Below are positions 7,855 to 18,282 of a stretch of 60,814 nt of DNA, one piece after another. Position 1 is the stretch's first letter; the number at the start of each line of letters is the position of its first letter. Source of the DNA: a virus; the IMG/VR virus record IMGVR_UViG_3300032282_004007, positions 1-60,814 of that record. One strand, written 5' to 3'. The notes under the pieces were generated by a model. It ran no database searches. It had not been told where the DNA came from and was given only the letters and a program-made list of their open reading frames with translations. Made by a program: the position numbers and the translations under genes.

Positions 7855-9687
7855 ATGAGTAAAAAAATATCATACACCAACAGGGATTTTGCTGGAATAA
7901 GAGAAGAATTAGTAAACCTAACAAAAGATTATTACCCAGATATTGTCCAAAATACAAATGACGCTTCAATTTTTTCTGTGTCATTGGATTTAAATGCCGC
8001 TGTTGCGGATAACTTACATTATCATATTGATAGAGTATGGCAAGAAACTATGTTGGATTTTGCACAACAGAAACAATCTTTATTTCATATCGCTAAAACA
8101 TATGGAATTAGAGTACCTGGTTTAAGACCATCTGTTGCTTTATGTGATTTTAGTATTAATGTTCCAGTTAGAGGTGATAAAGATGACGACAGATATGAAG
8201 GTATATTAAGATCTGGCGCACAAATATCAGGAGGAGGCCAAGTATTTGAAACTATCGATGATATCGACTTTTCAAACCCATTTAATAACAGAGGAGAACC
8301 AAATAGATTAAAGATTCCAAACTTTGATGCTAATAACAAACTTCTTTCTTATACAATAACAAAAAGAGAGGCGGTAGTTAATGGCGTTACAAGAATTTTT
8401 AGAAGAACAATATCAACTAGAGACCAAAAACCATTTTTAAAATTCTATTTGCCCGAAAAAAATATATTAGGTATAACATCTGTTATCCATAAAGAAGGCA
8501 CATCATTTGGTGCTAACCCTAATGCTAGTGAATTTATAAATTCCGATAATAAATGGTATGAAGTAAAATCATTAGTTCAAGATAAAGTTTTTATTAAAGA
8601 CCCAACATCGGTCTCAGATAGAAAAAACTTTAGTGCTGGAACATATCTTAAAGTTTCAAATAAGTTTATATCTGAGTACACCCCAGAAGGATACTTATCA
8701 GTAACTTTCGGTTCAGGTAATGTTGATCCGTTAGATAATTTAGACAACTACGTTACCGGAACATTAAAAGTTACATTAGGAACATATTTAAATAACCTTT
8801 CTTTAGGTAATATACCTAAAGCAAATACAACGCTTTTCGTAAAATACAGAGTTGGTGGTGGAAAATCAACTAACTTAGGTATTGGTGTCATTAATACAGT
8901 TGAGAATGTTGAATTTATTTTAACTGGCCCACAATCAAATGTTAATAACCAAGTTCAACAATCACTACAAGTAACAAATATAACTCCTGCTGTAGGTGGG
9001 GCTGACCAACCAACTATAGAAGAATTAAGAAATATGATAGCATATAATTTTGCTGCTCAAAATAGAGCGGTAACATTAAATGACTACAAATCATTAATTG
9101 AAAACATGCCATCAACTTATGGAGCACCGGCAAAGGTTAACGTAATGGAAGAAGACAATAAAGTTAGAATTAAACTTCTTTCATACGACGAGAATGGTAA
9201 TCTAATAGATACGGTTTCTAATACACTGAGAACCAATATATTAAATTATCTATCAGAATTCAGAATGATCAATGATTATCTAGACATTGTTAGTGGTGAG
9301 GTAATTGATTTAGGTTTAGAAGTTGATTTAATCGTAGATAAGAATCAGAATCAATCAGAAATCGTTAAAGATTCGGTTAGCACTATTACCGATTATTTTT
9401 TAGTTGAAAAAAGAAAGATGGGCGATCCTCTTTTTGTTGGTGAATTAAAGAAAGCAATAACAGATGTCTCTGGAATAGTTCAAGTTATCGATGTAAGAGT
9501 TTTTGGTAAAACAGGTGGTGAATATTCAACATCTGAAGTTGCACAAGATTATAAAAATACAGCAACAAAAGAAATACTTCAAAGTGATATGACTGTATAT
9601 ATGAAAGCCAATCAAATCTTTCAAATAAGATTCCCAAATAAAGATATCAAAATAAGGGTTAAAACTCTGGGTTCCACTACATACTAA
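7855..9687 (+). CDS. 6: Baseplate wedge protein, gp6-like (J-type)
   Basis: At 610 residues this matches T4 gp6/baseplate J family in size and order after gp25. The N-terminus (ISYTNRDFAGIREELVNL, then DASIFSVSLDLNAAVADNLH) is the usual J-family start. The middle contains a beta-rich insertion (about residues 100-370) and the C-terminal half carries PTIEELRNMIAYNFAAQNRAV with TLNDYKSLIENMP, a widely conserved stretch of J proteins. gp6 dimers form the ring of the wedge and hold the baseplate together. It is translationally adjacent to gp25. Confidence 0.85.
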   Translation: MSKKISYTNRDFAGIREELVNLTKDYYPDIVQNTNDASIFSVSLDLNAAVADNLHYHIDRVWQETMLDFAQQKQSLFHIAKTYGIRVPGLRPSVALCDFSINVPVRGDKDDDRYEGILRSGAQISGGGQVFETIDDIDFSNPFNNRGEPNRLKIPNFDANNKLLSYTITKREAVVNGVTRIFRRTISTRDQKPFLKFYLPEKNILGITSVIHKEGTSFGANPNASEFINSDNKWYEVKSLVQDKVFIKDPTSVSDRKNFSAGTYLKVSNKFISEYTPEGYLSVTFGSGNVDPLDNLDNYVTGTLKVTLGTYLNNLSLGNIPKANTTLFVKYRVGGGKSTNLGIGVINTVENVEFILTGPQSNVNNQVQQSLQVTNITPAVGGADQPTIEELRNMIAYNFAAQNRAVTLNDYKSLIENMPSTYGAPAKVNVMEEDNKVRIKLLSYDENGNLIDTVSNTLRTNILNYLSEFRMINDYLDIVSGEVIDLGLEVDLIVDKNQNQSEIVKDSVSTITDYFLVEKRKMGDPLFVGELKKAITDVSGIVQVIDVRVFGKTGGEYSTSEVAQDYKNTATKEILQSDMTVYMKANQIFQIRFPNKDIKIRVKTLGSTTY

Positions 9688-9698
9688 GATAATTTTTG

Positions 9699-9742
9699 TG
9701 TATATTCTCCTTTAGAAATTCGGCGAGTTTCTATTTATATTA
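9699..9742 (+). promoter_or_regulatory. Tandem promoter candidates before the 1,325-residue tail gene
   Basis: TGTATATTCT (9699-9708) belongs to the host-like class and CTATTTATATTA (9731-9742) to the TATTTAT class. The second ends 2 bases before the ATG. The 12-mer is identical to the element upstream of the minus-strand gene starting at 43095, which supports it being a directional signal. Confidence 0.5.
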
Positions 9743-9744
9743 GT

Positions 9745-12700
9745 ATGAACCAAAAACATAGAATCTTAACAAATATTGGTAAGGATAAGACCGTAACGGT
9801 AAACTTAGAGCAGAAATTCGATTTATTAGAAATATTATCGTTAAAATTTACGCAATATGATGTTTATACGTCGTTATGTGCTGATTACGGTGTTGTTTGC
9901 GGTAGAGTATCAGTAAACAATGGTTTCGGTGTACCAAACGCTAGAGTTTCAATCTTTATTCCGTTAAAACAAGAAGACGAAGCAGATCCAGTAATATCTG
10001 CATTATATCCATTTAAAAGTACTCAAGACAAGACCGATAGCGGCTATAGATACAATTTATTACCATCCAGAAAGCAACATGGTGGACATGAGCCAACCGG
10101 TACCTTCCCTGATCAAAAAGATATATTAACCAGGGAAGAATATCTAGAAGTGTATGAAAAATATTACAAATACACGGTAAAAACAAATAGTTCCGGTGAT
10201 TTTATGATTTGGGGTGTTCCATTAGGCGAACAAACCATACATGTTGATGTTGACTTGTCTGATATGGGTTGCTTCTCACTTAGACCATATGATTTTATTA
10301 GAAATGGGTTTGGTGTTGATAGTTTTAAAAATACATACTCATTTAAGTCCAGCCAAGATATTGATTCGCTTCCACAAATTGTTTCTTTTGATAAAACAAT
10401 CGATGTCGTTCCATTTTGGGGTAACATTGATTTATGTGAATTAGGGATAACAAGAACTGATTTTGATTTATCAAATCAAGGAGTTAAAGTGGAACCAAAA
10501 GCATTTTTAATTGGGGGGACGTATACTGACACATCTAAAAATTCTATTAATAAAAATTGTCAACCAAGAAGAAAGATGGGTAGGAAGTGTGATTTAACAA
10601 CAAGCACCGGAACTATCGAGGCGATTAGATTTACCACAGAAAAAGATGTTGACAGTAGACCCGTTTTAGAAGAATATGATTTAAATGAAGATATACCAGA
10701 AGACGGAGGTTTTGTTTTTTCCGTACCCATGAACATGGATTATGTTTTCACAAACGAATTTGGAGAAAACGAAATAACAAATGATTCAAATAAAGGGATA
10801 CCAACATCCGCTTGTTATCGTTTTAGATTCAATCTAGGTGATGAAGGAAAAGAAAGAACAAGAAAAGTTGCATCATATATAGTACCAAACATTAGAGAAT
10901 ACTCAACACAAATAGATCAATCATATACATTTTCAACTAATTGGAAAGAGTACCCAACTTTAGCAGTTTCATCAGATTCAAATAGAGGGATACTATATAA
11001 CGATTTTGGTCAATACTACCCTAGAGATTATTTTTACAGGTTAACGTACGGTAAAGTTTACACAGTATCGTCTTTTCAAAATTCTTATTTTAAAGGCAAT
11101 ACTTTTAGCAATGACAGATATGTCGGGATAAAAGAAATTGTTCCTTCTGAAGAAGAAGATTGTTCAGACAATGTCGTAACACCACCAGTTAATTTTGGGA
11201 TAAAAAATTTCACATTTTCATTATTAATTGCAGATGTGCTTTTATTTTTTGAACATTTAATTAATTTAGTTACGTTAACATTATTTAACACATTAGCAAT
11301 TGTTTTTCATGATTTTGCTGATGCTGTTGACTTTAGACCAATCAGATTTTTGGCTAGGTCCGTTAGAAAATTTGCATATAGATTACAAGCGGCTGGCCAA
11401 AGACAATTATATTTAATAACATATCCAGAATGTGAAGAGTGTAATGGTGAAAATACATATGGTACATCTATTTCTGACACTAGTTCAAAAAATTATTGTG
11501 TTGTTGGGCAAGGTCAAATACAAGGATCAGTCGCCGGATCAACAAGGGTTGATTTTAATTCTGCTTCAATATATCCTGGAACTTCAAACTATTCTTGGGC
11601 CGGAGCAACACATAATTTAGGTACGTTACATCCAGAGGTTAGGGTTTTTATTGATAATGGTTTAGGTGGTTATACACAATTAATTGATTATAACTATACG
11701 GACCCAGGAACAGTACCTAGTAATTCATTTTATAAAACAGGAATTACAACTAGTTCAATGGATATTGTGTTTACCTTTGTTGACCCACAAGTTGGTTATG
11801 TTGAATTTAGTAGTGATGATAGTTCTGATTTATTATTTAATATAACAAACTACACTCAACAGCCATGTACTGGAGGAACTTCAACAGCAATCATTGATAA
11901 CGCTGATTTTGTTAGTAGGCAGAGCGACTATGGATTAATAATATCTGGTTCGAGTACGGGTGTTATTGAACTAGATGGAACAAATAATTCAATAACTACA
12001 AATGGGACCTCATTATTTTTAAATGATTCAACGAATTCTTTTTCTGAAAATAATTTATTTACTGTTTTTATTGTTGATTTAAATTCAGTACCCCCAAGTG
12101 TTGACACATTACTAGAGAGTGGTTGTCAACTATATGATACACCATATGACGAAGATATTGTTAGGTACTATTATATTGGTACAGGAAGAACAGTTTCATA
12201 CATATATCAACCAGACATAACTTCAACAAACATTTCAGATAGAAATGAAATTTTAGTAAAAGAATATAGAGGATTAAATTTCACACCAATAACACCTAGT
12301 GGTGAAAGTGAATTTAGTAACGGTATATTTTATTTTATTCCAGCAACACAAACAAATGCTCGACTTTATGAATACCTAAAGGAATATAGAAGAAGAAAAA
12401 GAGTTGGTAAATTATTTTGCGGCGGAATTGTAAACTATTCTTTTATTGATAATTGGTTATCAGGATCATTATACTTTTTTCAATTTAAAGGAAAAAAAGG
12501 AAAATATTGTGAAGATGTAATAAGGTATGTTGGTTCACAAGACAAATATTATTATAGATCAGCAATTTATAGTAATGAGAATAGTTGGGGCGTATCTAAA
12601 GGAATATATGGTAGAACATTAGGAAGACCAACAACATTAGTTGATTTAGGTCCTAGGGATGAATTCATAAAAGAAATATGTGTTGACCCAACATTAGATC

Positions 12701-13722
12701 CAAACTGTTCGGTGTCTAGATCAATTGGACCAACATCATTTCAATCATTCGGCGAATTGTTAGGTTTAGCAATAAACTATAGAATGGATGTAAGCAACAA
12801 CACCTTTGACATAAAAGATTTTTTTGATAATACTGGATTTAAATTTACAAACAAAGTTTTTGATGGAGATATTACACAATTGATTTCAATAAATAATGAG
12901 GCAGGTATTCAAGAATTTGATTTACAAAGTCCAAAATATCTTGGTTACTCATACCAGGTATTAGACCCAGACATATATCCACAAGTATTCAAACCAAATG
13001 GATATTGGGGAGCGTTACCCGTTACATTTGAATTCGATGATGACGGTGAAAGAGTTAGAGCGTGTTTAAACGAACCAACACACCTAGCAAACGATGGAGT
13101 TACATATGTTCAAGGAAGATTAACTGAATCGTCACAAAAGGTTCCATTTTTCCTTTGGGATAAAAAAGGAACTGGTTTTGGTGGAATAAATGAAGCCACG
13201 TCAGATAATCAATCTTGGGATTACACAGATGTTCAGGTGCAACCATTACAAGGTATGACATATGCCTATAATTTAAACAATAGTTCAGACGATTCATCTG
13301 ATAGATATTTGTTATTACCTATAACATATGATTTTAGTGGATTAACAGTTAATACTGGTAATGCGACTAATGATGTTGAATTTGATGCTGTAATTGATGG
13401 TAACACATTCCCTGTTGGCTATCATGATTACGATAGTGAATATCCAGGATTTACTGTTTTAGCAGTAACAAGTGGTAGTACAGTTAACCCAATTAGTGGA
13501 ACGTTATATACAAGATATAGCCACGCTGGGACTTGGAATTCCCAATCATGGGACTACACGGATGATTTTATAATTAGAAAAACACAAGATTATTATAGCG
13601 GAACAAGACAAATTTTATCAACACCGTTCATGTTCTATTTTGGATTGAAAGCAGGTAAAACCGGGCTTGATAAATTTGTACAAATGTTTGGTCCAAAAGG
13701 AGCATTCCCATCAGCAGAATAA
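9745..13722 (+). CDS. Very large baseplate/tail protein (positional gp7 counterpart)
   Basis: This 1,325-residue protein follows gp6, where T4 has the large wedge protein gp7; the match is by position and size only. Near residues 45-170 is a carboxypeptidase-regulatory-like beta sandwich: VVCGRVSVNNGFGVPNARVS and, after a long loop, NSSGDFMIWGVPLGEQTIHV. Around residues 483-525 there is a strikingly hydrophobic stretch (FSLLIADVLLFFEHLINLVT, then TLFNTLAIVFHDFADAVDF), followed by a basic helix and the Cys pair CEEC. The rest is Asn/Ser/Thr/Gly-rich beta sequence, typical of virion surface proteins. It overlaps the next gene by one base (TAATG). Confidence 0.7.
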   Translation: MNQKHRILTNIGKDKTVTVNLEQKFDLLEILSLKFTQYDVYTSLCADYGVVCGRVSVNNGFGVPNARVSIFIPLKQEDEADPVISALYPFKSTQDKTDSGYRYNLLPSRKQHGGHEPTGTFPDQKDILTREEYLEVYEKYYKYTVKTNSSGDFMIWGVPLGEQTIHVDVDLSDMGCFSLRPYDFIRNGFGVDSFKNTYSFKSSQDIDSLPQIVSFDKTIDVVPFWGNIDLCELGITRTDFDLSNQGVKVEPKAFLIGGTYTDTSKNSINKNCQPRRKMGRKCDLTTSTGTIEAIRFTTEKDVDSRPVLEEYDLNEDIPEDGGFVFSVPMNMDYVFTNEFGENEITNDSNKGIPTSACYRFRFNLGDEGKERTRKVASYIVPNIREYSTQIDQSYTFSTNWKEYPTLAVSSDSNRGILYNDFGQYYPRDYFYRLTYGKVYTVSSFQNSYFKGNTFSNDRYVGIKEIVPSEEEDCSDNVVTPPVNFGIKNFTFSLLIADVLLFFEHLINLVTLTLFNTLAIVFHDFADAVDFRPIRFLARSVRKFAYRLQAAGQRQLYLITYPECEECNGENTYGTSISDTSSKNYCVVGQGQIQGSVAGSTRVDFNSASIYPGTSNYSWAGATHNLGTLHPEVRVFIDNGLGGYTQLIDYNYTDPGTVPSNSFYKTGITTSSMDIVFTFVDPQVGYVEFSSDDSSDLLFNITNYTQQPCTGGTSTAIIDNADFVSRQSDYGLIISGSSTGVIELDGTNNSITTNGTSLFLNDSTNSFSENNLFTVFIVDLNSVPPSVDTLLESGCQLYDTPYDEDIVRYYYIGTGRTVSYIYQPDITSTNISDRNEILVKEYRGLNFTPITPSGESEFSNGIFYFIPATQTNARLYEYLKEYRRRKRVGKLFCGGIVNYSFIDNWLSGSLYFFQFKGKKGKYCEDVIRYVGSQDKYYYRSAIYSNENSWGVSKGIYGRTLGRPTTLVDLGPRDEFIKEICVDPTLDPNCSVSRSIGPTSFQSFGELLGLAINYRMDVSNNTFDIKDFFDNTGFKFTNKVFDGDITQLISINNEAGIQEFDLQSPKYLGYSYQVLDPDIYPQVFKPNGYWGALPVTFEFDDDGERVRACLNEPTHLANDGVTYVQGRLTESSQKVPFFLWDKKGTGFGGINEATSDNQSWDYTDVQVQPLQGMTYAYNLNNSSDDSSDRYLLLPITYDFSGLTVNTGNATNDVEFDAVIDGNTFPVGYHDYDSEYPGFTVLAVTSGSTVNPISGTLYTRYSHAGTWNSQSWDYTDDFIIRKTQDYYSGTRQILSTPFMFYFGLKAGKTGLDKFVQMFGPKGAFPSAE

Positions 13723-15473
13723 TGGAAAAGAAACAAATCATATTACCAAATAAAGAGTACGCAAAGGCGCCAGAAAAAGATATACAAACCAAAATAGGTT
13801 TGGAATCTTCAGAAGAGTTATTGCGTGAAGGTGATCGTAACATACTTTTAGATATTGATCAATTATATAACGATGAAAGAAATGAAAGTAAAAAATATAA
13901 GATTTATGGGAAATTAAAAATGATTTTCAGAAATTTATATTCAGGATCAACTGGTTATAGTGATCTTACAAAAACATTATACTTAAATGGTGATGGCGCG
14001 GCAGGAGATAATCAAGGGTTTTTACCTTATAATGAATTCGCTTTTCTTAGACGCGACTTACAACGCGAAGTAATATCGGTACCAACAGTTAGCACAGGAT
14101 CAACTATGGGTACCTACGATTCATCTGGAGTAAGTACGATCGGAACCGGTGGACACAGAGACATATCAATAATGGAAGCACCATATTTTAATTGGAATTT
14201 TTATTTATCATATGTACATGATAGTGATCCAGAACATTATATTGCATACACACTAACAGGAGGAACACAAACACCAGTTGGGACAAAGGCAAAACATGGA
14301 ATCCCAACTAGGGTCTCAGATGAGGGTACATATTACAAGTTAACAACACCAGTTCCGCATGGAATTAGCGAAAATGAATTTATTCTTATAAGTGGTGCAT
14401 CACAATATAATACAACGGCTTATTCAATAATGAGAGTTGGAGATGAAATATATGATTCAGAAAAATACGTATTAAATATTAATAAAACTGAACTTAGTGG
14501 TAGAACATTAAATGGTGTTGTATTAATTAAAAGATGTTTAGATAAAGAAGATGTTACAGGTACCACTTGTTCATACTATGTTCATAAACATAAAACATTA
14601 ACTGAAGTTGATGCTTATATTATGGATAAGGCGGGTTTTGAGAGTCCAATATTTGAAGATGAAAAAAAATTATTATTTGAAAATAGTGTTGGTGAAAATG
14701 ATGTTTTAGTTGAAAGAAACAGAATGGAATCTGTGATATTTGATTTTAGGGAACCATTTGTTTTAACCGGAATAACAAACAACTTGAATTACACACCAAA
14801 TGAGATTTATTTAACAACAATTTTTAGAAATGGTTCTGGTTATTTTGAATACCCACCAAAAGTTGGTTATAAATTTCACCTACATAATTCTTGGGTAGAT
14901 AATCATTATAGCGGAACTACCGCTAATGAAACAACTATTAGCGGAACCTCTTGGAATGTAAGTGGAATTACATTTACTAGTGGAAACACCCTACCAACAG
15001 GAACAGTATTAACAGGCGCGTTCGTTGAATACGATCACGTTAACATGAAAGAAAGGGTTATTAGTGAAGCGTTACATAAGATAACTAACCCAGTTAATAT
15101 TTTTGATTTTAATCAAAACGATTCTGCTTATTATACGAATGTTAATACCTCAAATAAACTAGGATTATATTATCAACCACATTATAAAATAAAGTTAAGA
15201 CAAGAATCGCCTTACATTGAAAGTTCAGATACTAAAAATATTTATAATCTCCCAGACAATGCTGAATTTTACGAAAAAACAAAAACATGGAGATGGAGAG
15301 ATATATATGATCACGGTTATGTTGATGATCTTGGATTTGGAACTGATTTTCCATTTGTAAATGGTCAACATTATGTGATGTCAGATATTAATTTTTATTT
15401 AAGAAATGAATATGCATTTTTAAATAAATCAGACGGAATAAGGGAATTTGGAAAGAAAAACACAAATTGCTAA
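13722..15473 (+). CDS. Large tail/baseplate structural protein, unknown family
   Basis: I do not recognise the 583-residue protein. It begins with a charged helical segment (about residues 1-75), then Gly/Ser/Thr-rich beta sequence with several GTT/SG stretches, and ends in an aromatic, charged C-terminus (FYLRNEYAFLNKSDGIREFG). Start and stop codons overlap with the neighbours as TAATG on both sides, so it is translated together with the 9745 and 15473 genes and is likely part of the same particle substructure. In T4 gene order gp8 would be here, but no sequence evidence supports that name. Confidence 0.65.
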   Translation: MEKKQIILPNKEYAKAPEKDIQTKIGLESSEELLREGDRNILLDIDQLYNDERNESKKYKIYGKLKMIFRNLYSGSTGYSDLTKTLYLNGDGAAGDNQGFLPYNEFAFLRRDLQREVISVPTVSTGSTMGTYDSSGVSTIGTGGHRDISIMEAPYFNWNFYLSYVHDSDPEHYIAYTLTGGTQTPVGTKAKHGIPTRVSDEGTYYKLTTPVPHGISENEFILISGASQYNTTAYSIMRVGDEIYDSEKYVLNINKTELSGRTLNGVVLIKRCLDKEDVTGTTCSYYVHKHKTLTEVDAYIMDKAGFESPIFEDEKKLLFENSVGENDVLVERNRMESVIFDFREPFVLTGITNNLNYTPNEIYLTTIFRNGSGYFEYPPKVGYKFHLHNSWVDNHYSGTTANETTISGTSWNVSGITFTSGNTLPTGTVLTGAFVEYDHVNMKERVISEALHKITNPVNIFDFNQNDSAYYTNVNTSNKLGLYYQPHYKIKLRQESPYIESSDTKNIYNLPDNAEFYEKTKTWRWRDIYDHGYVDDLGFGTDFPFVNGQHYVMSDINFYLRNEYAFLNKSDGIREFGKKNTNC

Positions 15474-16237
15474 TGAAAATATTAACAACAACATCTGATA
15501 TCAATTTAAACATTTCTGGCGAACAAGATTTTAAAACAAATCTTGGGTGGCATGAGAATTTTCAAGAGTTTGAAGACAAGGCACTTAGAACTATTATAAA
15601 TCCTGTTGATAATTACGAAACAACAAGATACATACATGAACCATATACCGGAATAACTTCTGGAATTTCACAATGTGATATTTGGTTTTATTTTTATTTT
15701 TTAGACGCAAGTAATGGGTATACTAAAGGACTTGATTACGATTTAGTAGGTTTATCACCAAAAGAAAATGCTTTAATGTTAAAACAAACAGTTAAAAGTT
15801 TTTTTAGATTAGAGTTTTTTACAACGCCATTTAGAGAAAATCAAAAATTAATATACGCTAAAACATTATCATTACCATTAGGTCAAAAAGTTTATTTAAG
15901 CGATTTAAATGATTTTATTCGTGTACCAGTTTTTACTGGTAACAATTATAGTAACACAGAGAATATGTATTTTTTCTGGTTTCAAGATAACAGTGTTTAT
16001 AGTGGAACAACTTTCTATATGAGTGCTAGGTTTTTTAATGCCGAAGATGGCTCAATAGTTCCTTTTGTAAATAAAGATGTTTCCGCGTCTTCATTTATTG
16101 ATAAAAATGATCTATATTATCAAATCACAATAGACCAAACAAAACATTCATATGTTGTTAAAGAATACAATGGTTCAGTTGGTAGTAGAAAGGGTTTTAA
16201 AAACACACCCATAAATTTTTATGAAATTAGAACATAA
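15473..16237 (+). CDS. Tail/baseplate structural protein, unknown family
   Basis: The 254-residue protein is beta-rich with many aromatic residues (IWFYFYFLD, MYFFWFQD). An ATG at 15467 is in frame, but I choose the ATG at 15473 because it forms the TAATG overlap with the previous stop that this operon uses repeatedly. No motif gives a function. It has the look of a wedge or fibre-attachment protein and is co-translated with both neighbours. Confidence 0.65.
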   Translation: MKILTTTSDINLNISGEQDFKTNLGWHENFQEFEDKALRTIINPVDNYETTRYIHEPYTGITSGISQCDIWFYFYFLDASNGYTKGLDYDLVGLSPKENALMLKQTVKSFFRLEFFTTPFRENQKLIYAKTLSLPLGQKVYLSDLNDFIRVPVFTGNNYSNTENMYFFWFQDNSVYSGTTFYMSARFFNAEDGSIVPFVNKDVSASSFIDKNDLYYQITIDQTKHSYVVKEYNGSVGSRKGFKNTPINFYEIRT

Positions 16238-17352
16238 TGAGAACTAAGAAATTTGAAATATTACGAGAAAATATTGTTAGTGGCTCGTTAGTGTCATTGA
16301 GTAGTCAAAATTGGTACGATAGAGACGGTTCTTTAATTCCTTGGTCTGGAAGTGTATATATTGGTCCAAATCTAGGAGATGTTATCTATAACACAAATAC
16401 TGGTAGTTTTTCGGAAGGTTATTATAAATGGGGCGGAACTACCTGGTCTAACATAACTAAACCAGAAGCGTACGGTGATAAACAATTACCATTATTTTTG
16501 GAAGTTGATCTTGATGAAATGGGTGTCATGGTAGAATTTGATGGCGAAATTGAACAGGTTGAACAATTATGTAATTTTACATATTCTGGTAATGGTAACA
16601 TTATAACAGTTTATAACACCGGAAGCACAAACAGGTTAAAAAAACTTGTTGATGCTGAATTCACAATTGATTGGGGTGACGGGACAATTTTTACCGGATT
16701 CACCTTATTATCAAACATTTCACATACCTACAGCACAACAGGAGAAACAACAATTAAACTCACCATGGATAGTCCCTGGTCGGTAGAAAACGTTGAAAAA
16801 ATAGTCCATATACCCATAACGTCAGGGTATACTGGCTCAAATCCGTTAGGTACGTTAACATTTAATGTACCGTATACCTCCATAACTGGTGCAACACAAG
16901 ATTATATTAATGATTATGACAATAATTTAACGGGTTATACTGGAACAACAATATTCACCGCTATTGGGACTAGCAGAATTGATGAATTAAGATTATACGG
17001 CTCATCAAACACCTACTCTGGATTAACCACTGGCACAACTACTATGGATGGGGAAACCTACACATATAGCGGATACACGTTAGACAACTTATCTTATATG
17101 GATTTATCTGATGGAACCACTTTAATTACTGGCAACACATCAAATTATGATCCCGAGTTTGTAATCAATACAATGCTCACAAGAAATGAACATTTTCTAG
17201 GTTTTATCACCGACCCAATAGTATATTCCGATGTTTTTGTTGAGAGAGGTAAACAAGGCGTGACCGAATATAATTTACGACTTGGTGAAATTGACAATCT
17301 CGGTGAGTTAGATGTATACGGAAATGGTTATTTTAAAGTTAGAAAACAATAA
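16237..17352 (+). CDS. Tail structural protein with a PKD-like domain
   Basis: The 371-residue protein contains, near residues 140-185, a PKD/Ig-like signature: EFTIDWGDGTIFTGF followed by ISHTYSTTGETTIKLTM, where WGDG and the HTY-G pattern are characteristic. PKD domains are extracellular beta sandwiches often found in adhesins. The N-terminus (residues 1-100) carries YIGPNLGDVIYNTNTGSF and YKWGGTTWSN, resembling fibre attachment repeats. The remainder is Gly/Thr-rich. It begins in a TAATG overlap and ends the run of overlapping genes. Confidence 0.65.
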   Translation: MRTKKFEILRENIVSGSLVSLSSQNWYDRDGSLIPWSGSVYIGPNLGDVIYNTNTGSFSEGYYKWGGTTWSNITKPEAYGDKQLPLFLEVDLDEMGVMVEFDGEIEQVEQLCNFTYSGNGNIITVYNTGSTNRLKKLVDAEFTIDWGDGTIFTGFTLLSNISHTYSTTGETTIKLTMDSPWSVENVEKIVHIPITSGYTGSNPLGTLTFNVPYTSITGATQDYINDYDNNLTGYTGTTIFTAIGTSRIDELRLYGSSNTYSGLTTGTTTMDGETYTYSGYTLDNLSYMDLSDGTTLITGNTSNYDPEFVINTMLTRNEHFLGFITDPIVYSDVFVERGKQGVTEYNLRLGEIDNLGELDVYGNGYFKVRKQ

Positions 17353-17358
17353 AAATTA

Positions 17359-17365
17359 TATTTAT
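17359..17365 (+). promoter_or_regulatory. TATTTAT late-promoter candidate
   Basis: TATTTAT lies 11 bases before the ATG at 17377, in the short gap after the overlapping baseplate genes. Confidence 0.4.
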
Positions 17366-17376
17366 CATTAAAAGAC

Positions 17377-18282
17377 ATGGCAGTAGGTTCATACGGAATA
17401 ATTAGACCAGCAGACGTTTCACCAGAAGATGTTGAAATACTGTACCACTATGTGGAAAATAGGTCAACAGATTCCACCCCAATATTAAAAAAATTAACAT
17501 CAACAGACATTTTAACCCCGGTATTTCATAATAGTAATACTGGAGGTTTAAACGGTACTGAAATATTGGGAGGAATGTACAACTTAAAATTATTAGCCGA
17601 CGATTTTACAGATTTAGGTATATATACGTTACATATTCGCCCAAAACAGATCAGAGCAACAATTACTGACTGCGGAATATTAGCAGCACTACCTTCTGTT
17701 AGGGGGTTAGTGATCGACTTAAACGATATCGCATCTGACGATAGAAACAAATTTATACCACAAGGTCTTGTTGGGTATAGAATCGAATATATTGACGATA
17801 ATAACAGAAAAGTACCTAATTTCTATAGATTAGTCACATCTTCTTTTTATTGTGAACCAATAATATCTAACCTAACAAATTCTTCACAGAAGTCAATTAG
17901 ATATAGATATACCGACACAACAAGTAATTTGGTGTTTTTGACGTTAACTCCGTCATCTGCGCCTTCAAATAGACCAAATAGTATACCTTTTATCGGTAAA
18001 CCGACACAATCGATCATTTTAACAAATACTTTCTTTAACCCAACAACAGTTGAGATAGAAATGGTTGAACATGACGCATCGACACTTGCACATGCATTAT
18101 ATGGTAATCAAACCAAAGCGATTTCTAGTGGAATATACACTGTTTACGGTGACAATAATAACATTTACAAACAATTCAACCTTTACGAAGTTAAAGATGA
18201 ATTTAATGAGACATTATATGAGGTTCGTGAAGAAAGAACTAACATAGATGAGACCTTAAACTTTGATGATATCACAAAATAA
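17377..18282 (+). CDS. Structural protein, unknown family
   Basis: The protein is 301 residues and starts MAVGSYGIIRPADVSPEDVE. Its sequence alternates beta segments (IYTLHIRPKQIRATITDCG, FIGKPTQSIILTNTFFNPT) and ends in an acidic helical tail (EVKDEFNETLYEVREERTN). It overlaps the giant gene downstream by one base (TAATG), so the two products are probably made in similar amounts and assembled together. A neck, tail-terminator or connector role would be a guess. Confidence 0.6.
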   Translation: MAVGSYGIIRPADVSPEDVEILYHYVENRSTDSTPILKKLTSTDILTPVFHNSNTGGLNGTEILGGMYNLKLLADDFTDLGIYTLHIRPKQIRATITDCGILAALPSVRGLVIDLNDIASDDRNKFIPQGLVGYRIEYIDDNNRKVPNFYRLVTSSFYCEPIISNLTNSSQKSIRYRYTDTTSNLVFLTLTPSSAPSNRPNSIPFIGKPTQSIILTNTFFNPTTVEIEMVEHDASTLAHALYGNQTKAISSGIYTVYGDNNNIYKQFNLYEVKDEFNETLYEVREERTNIDETLNFDDITK

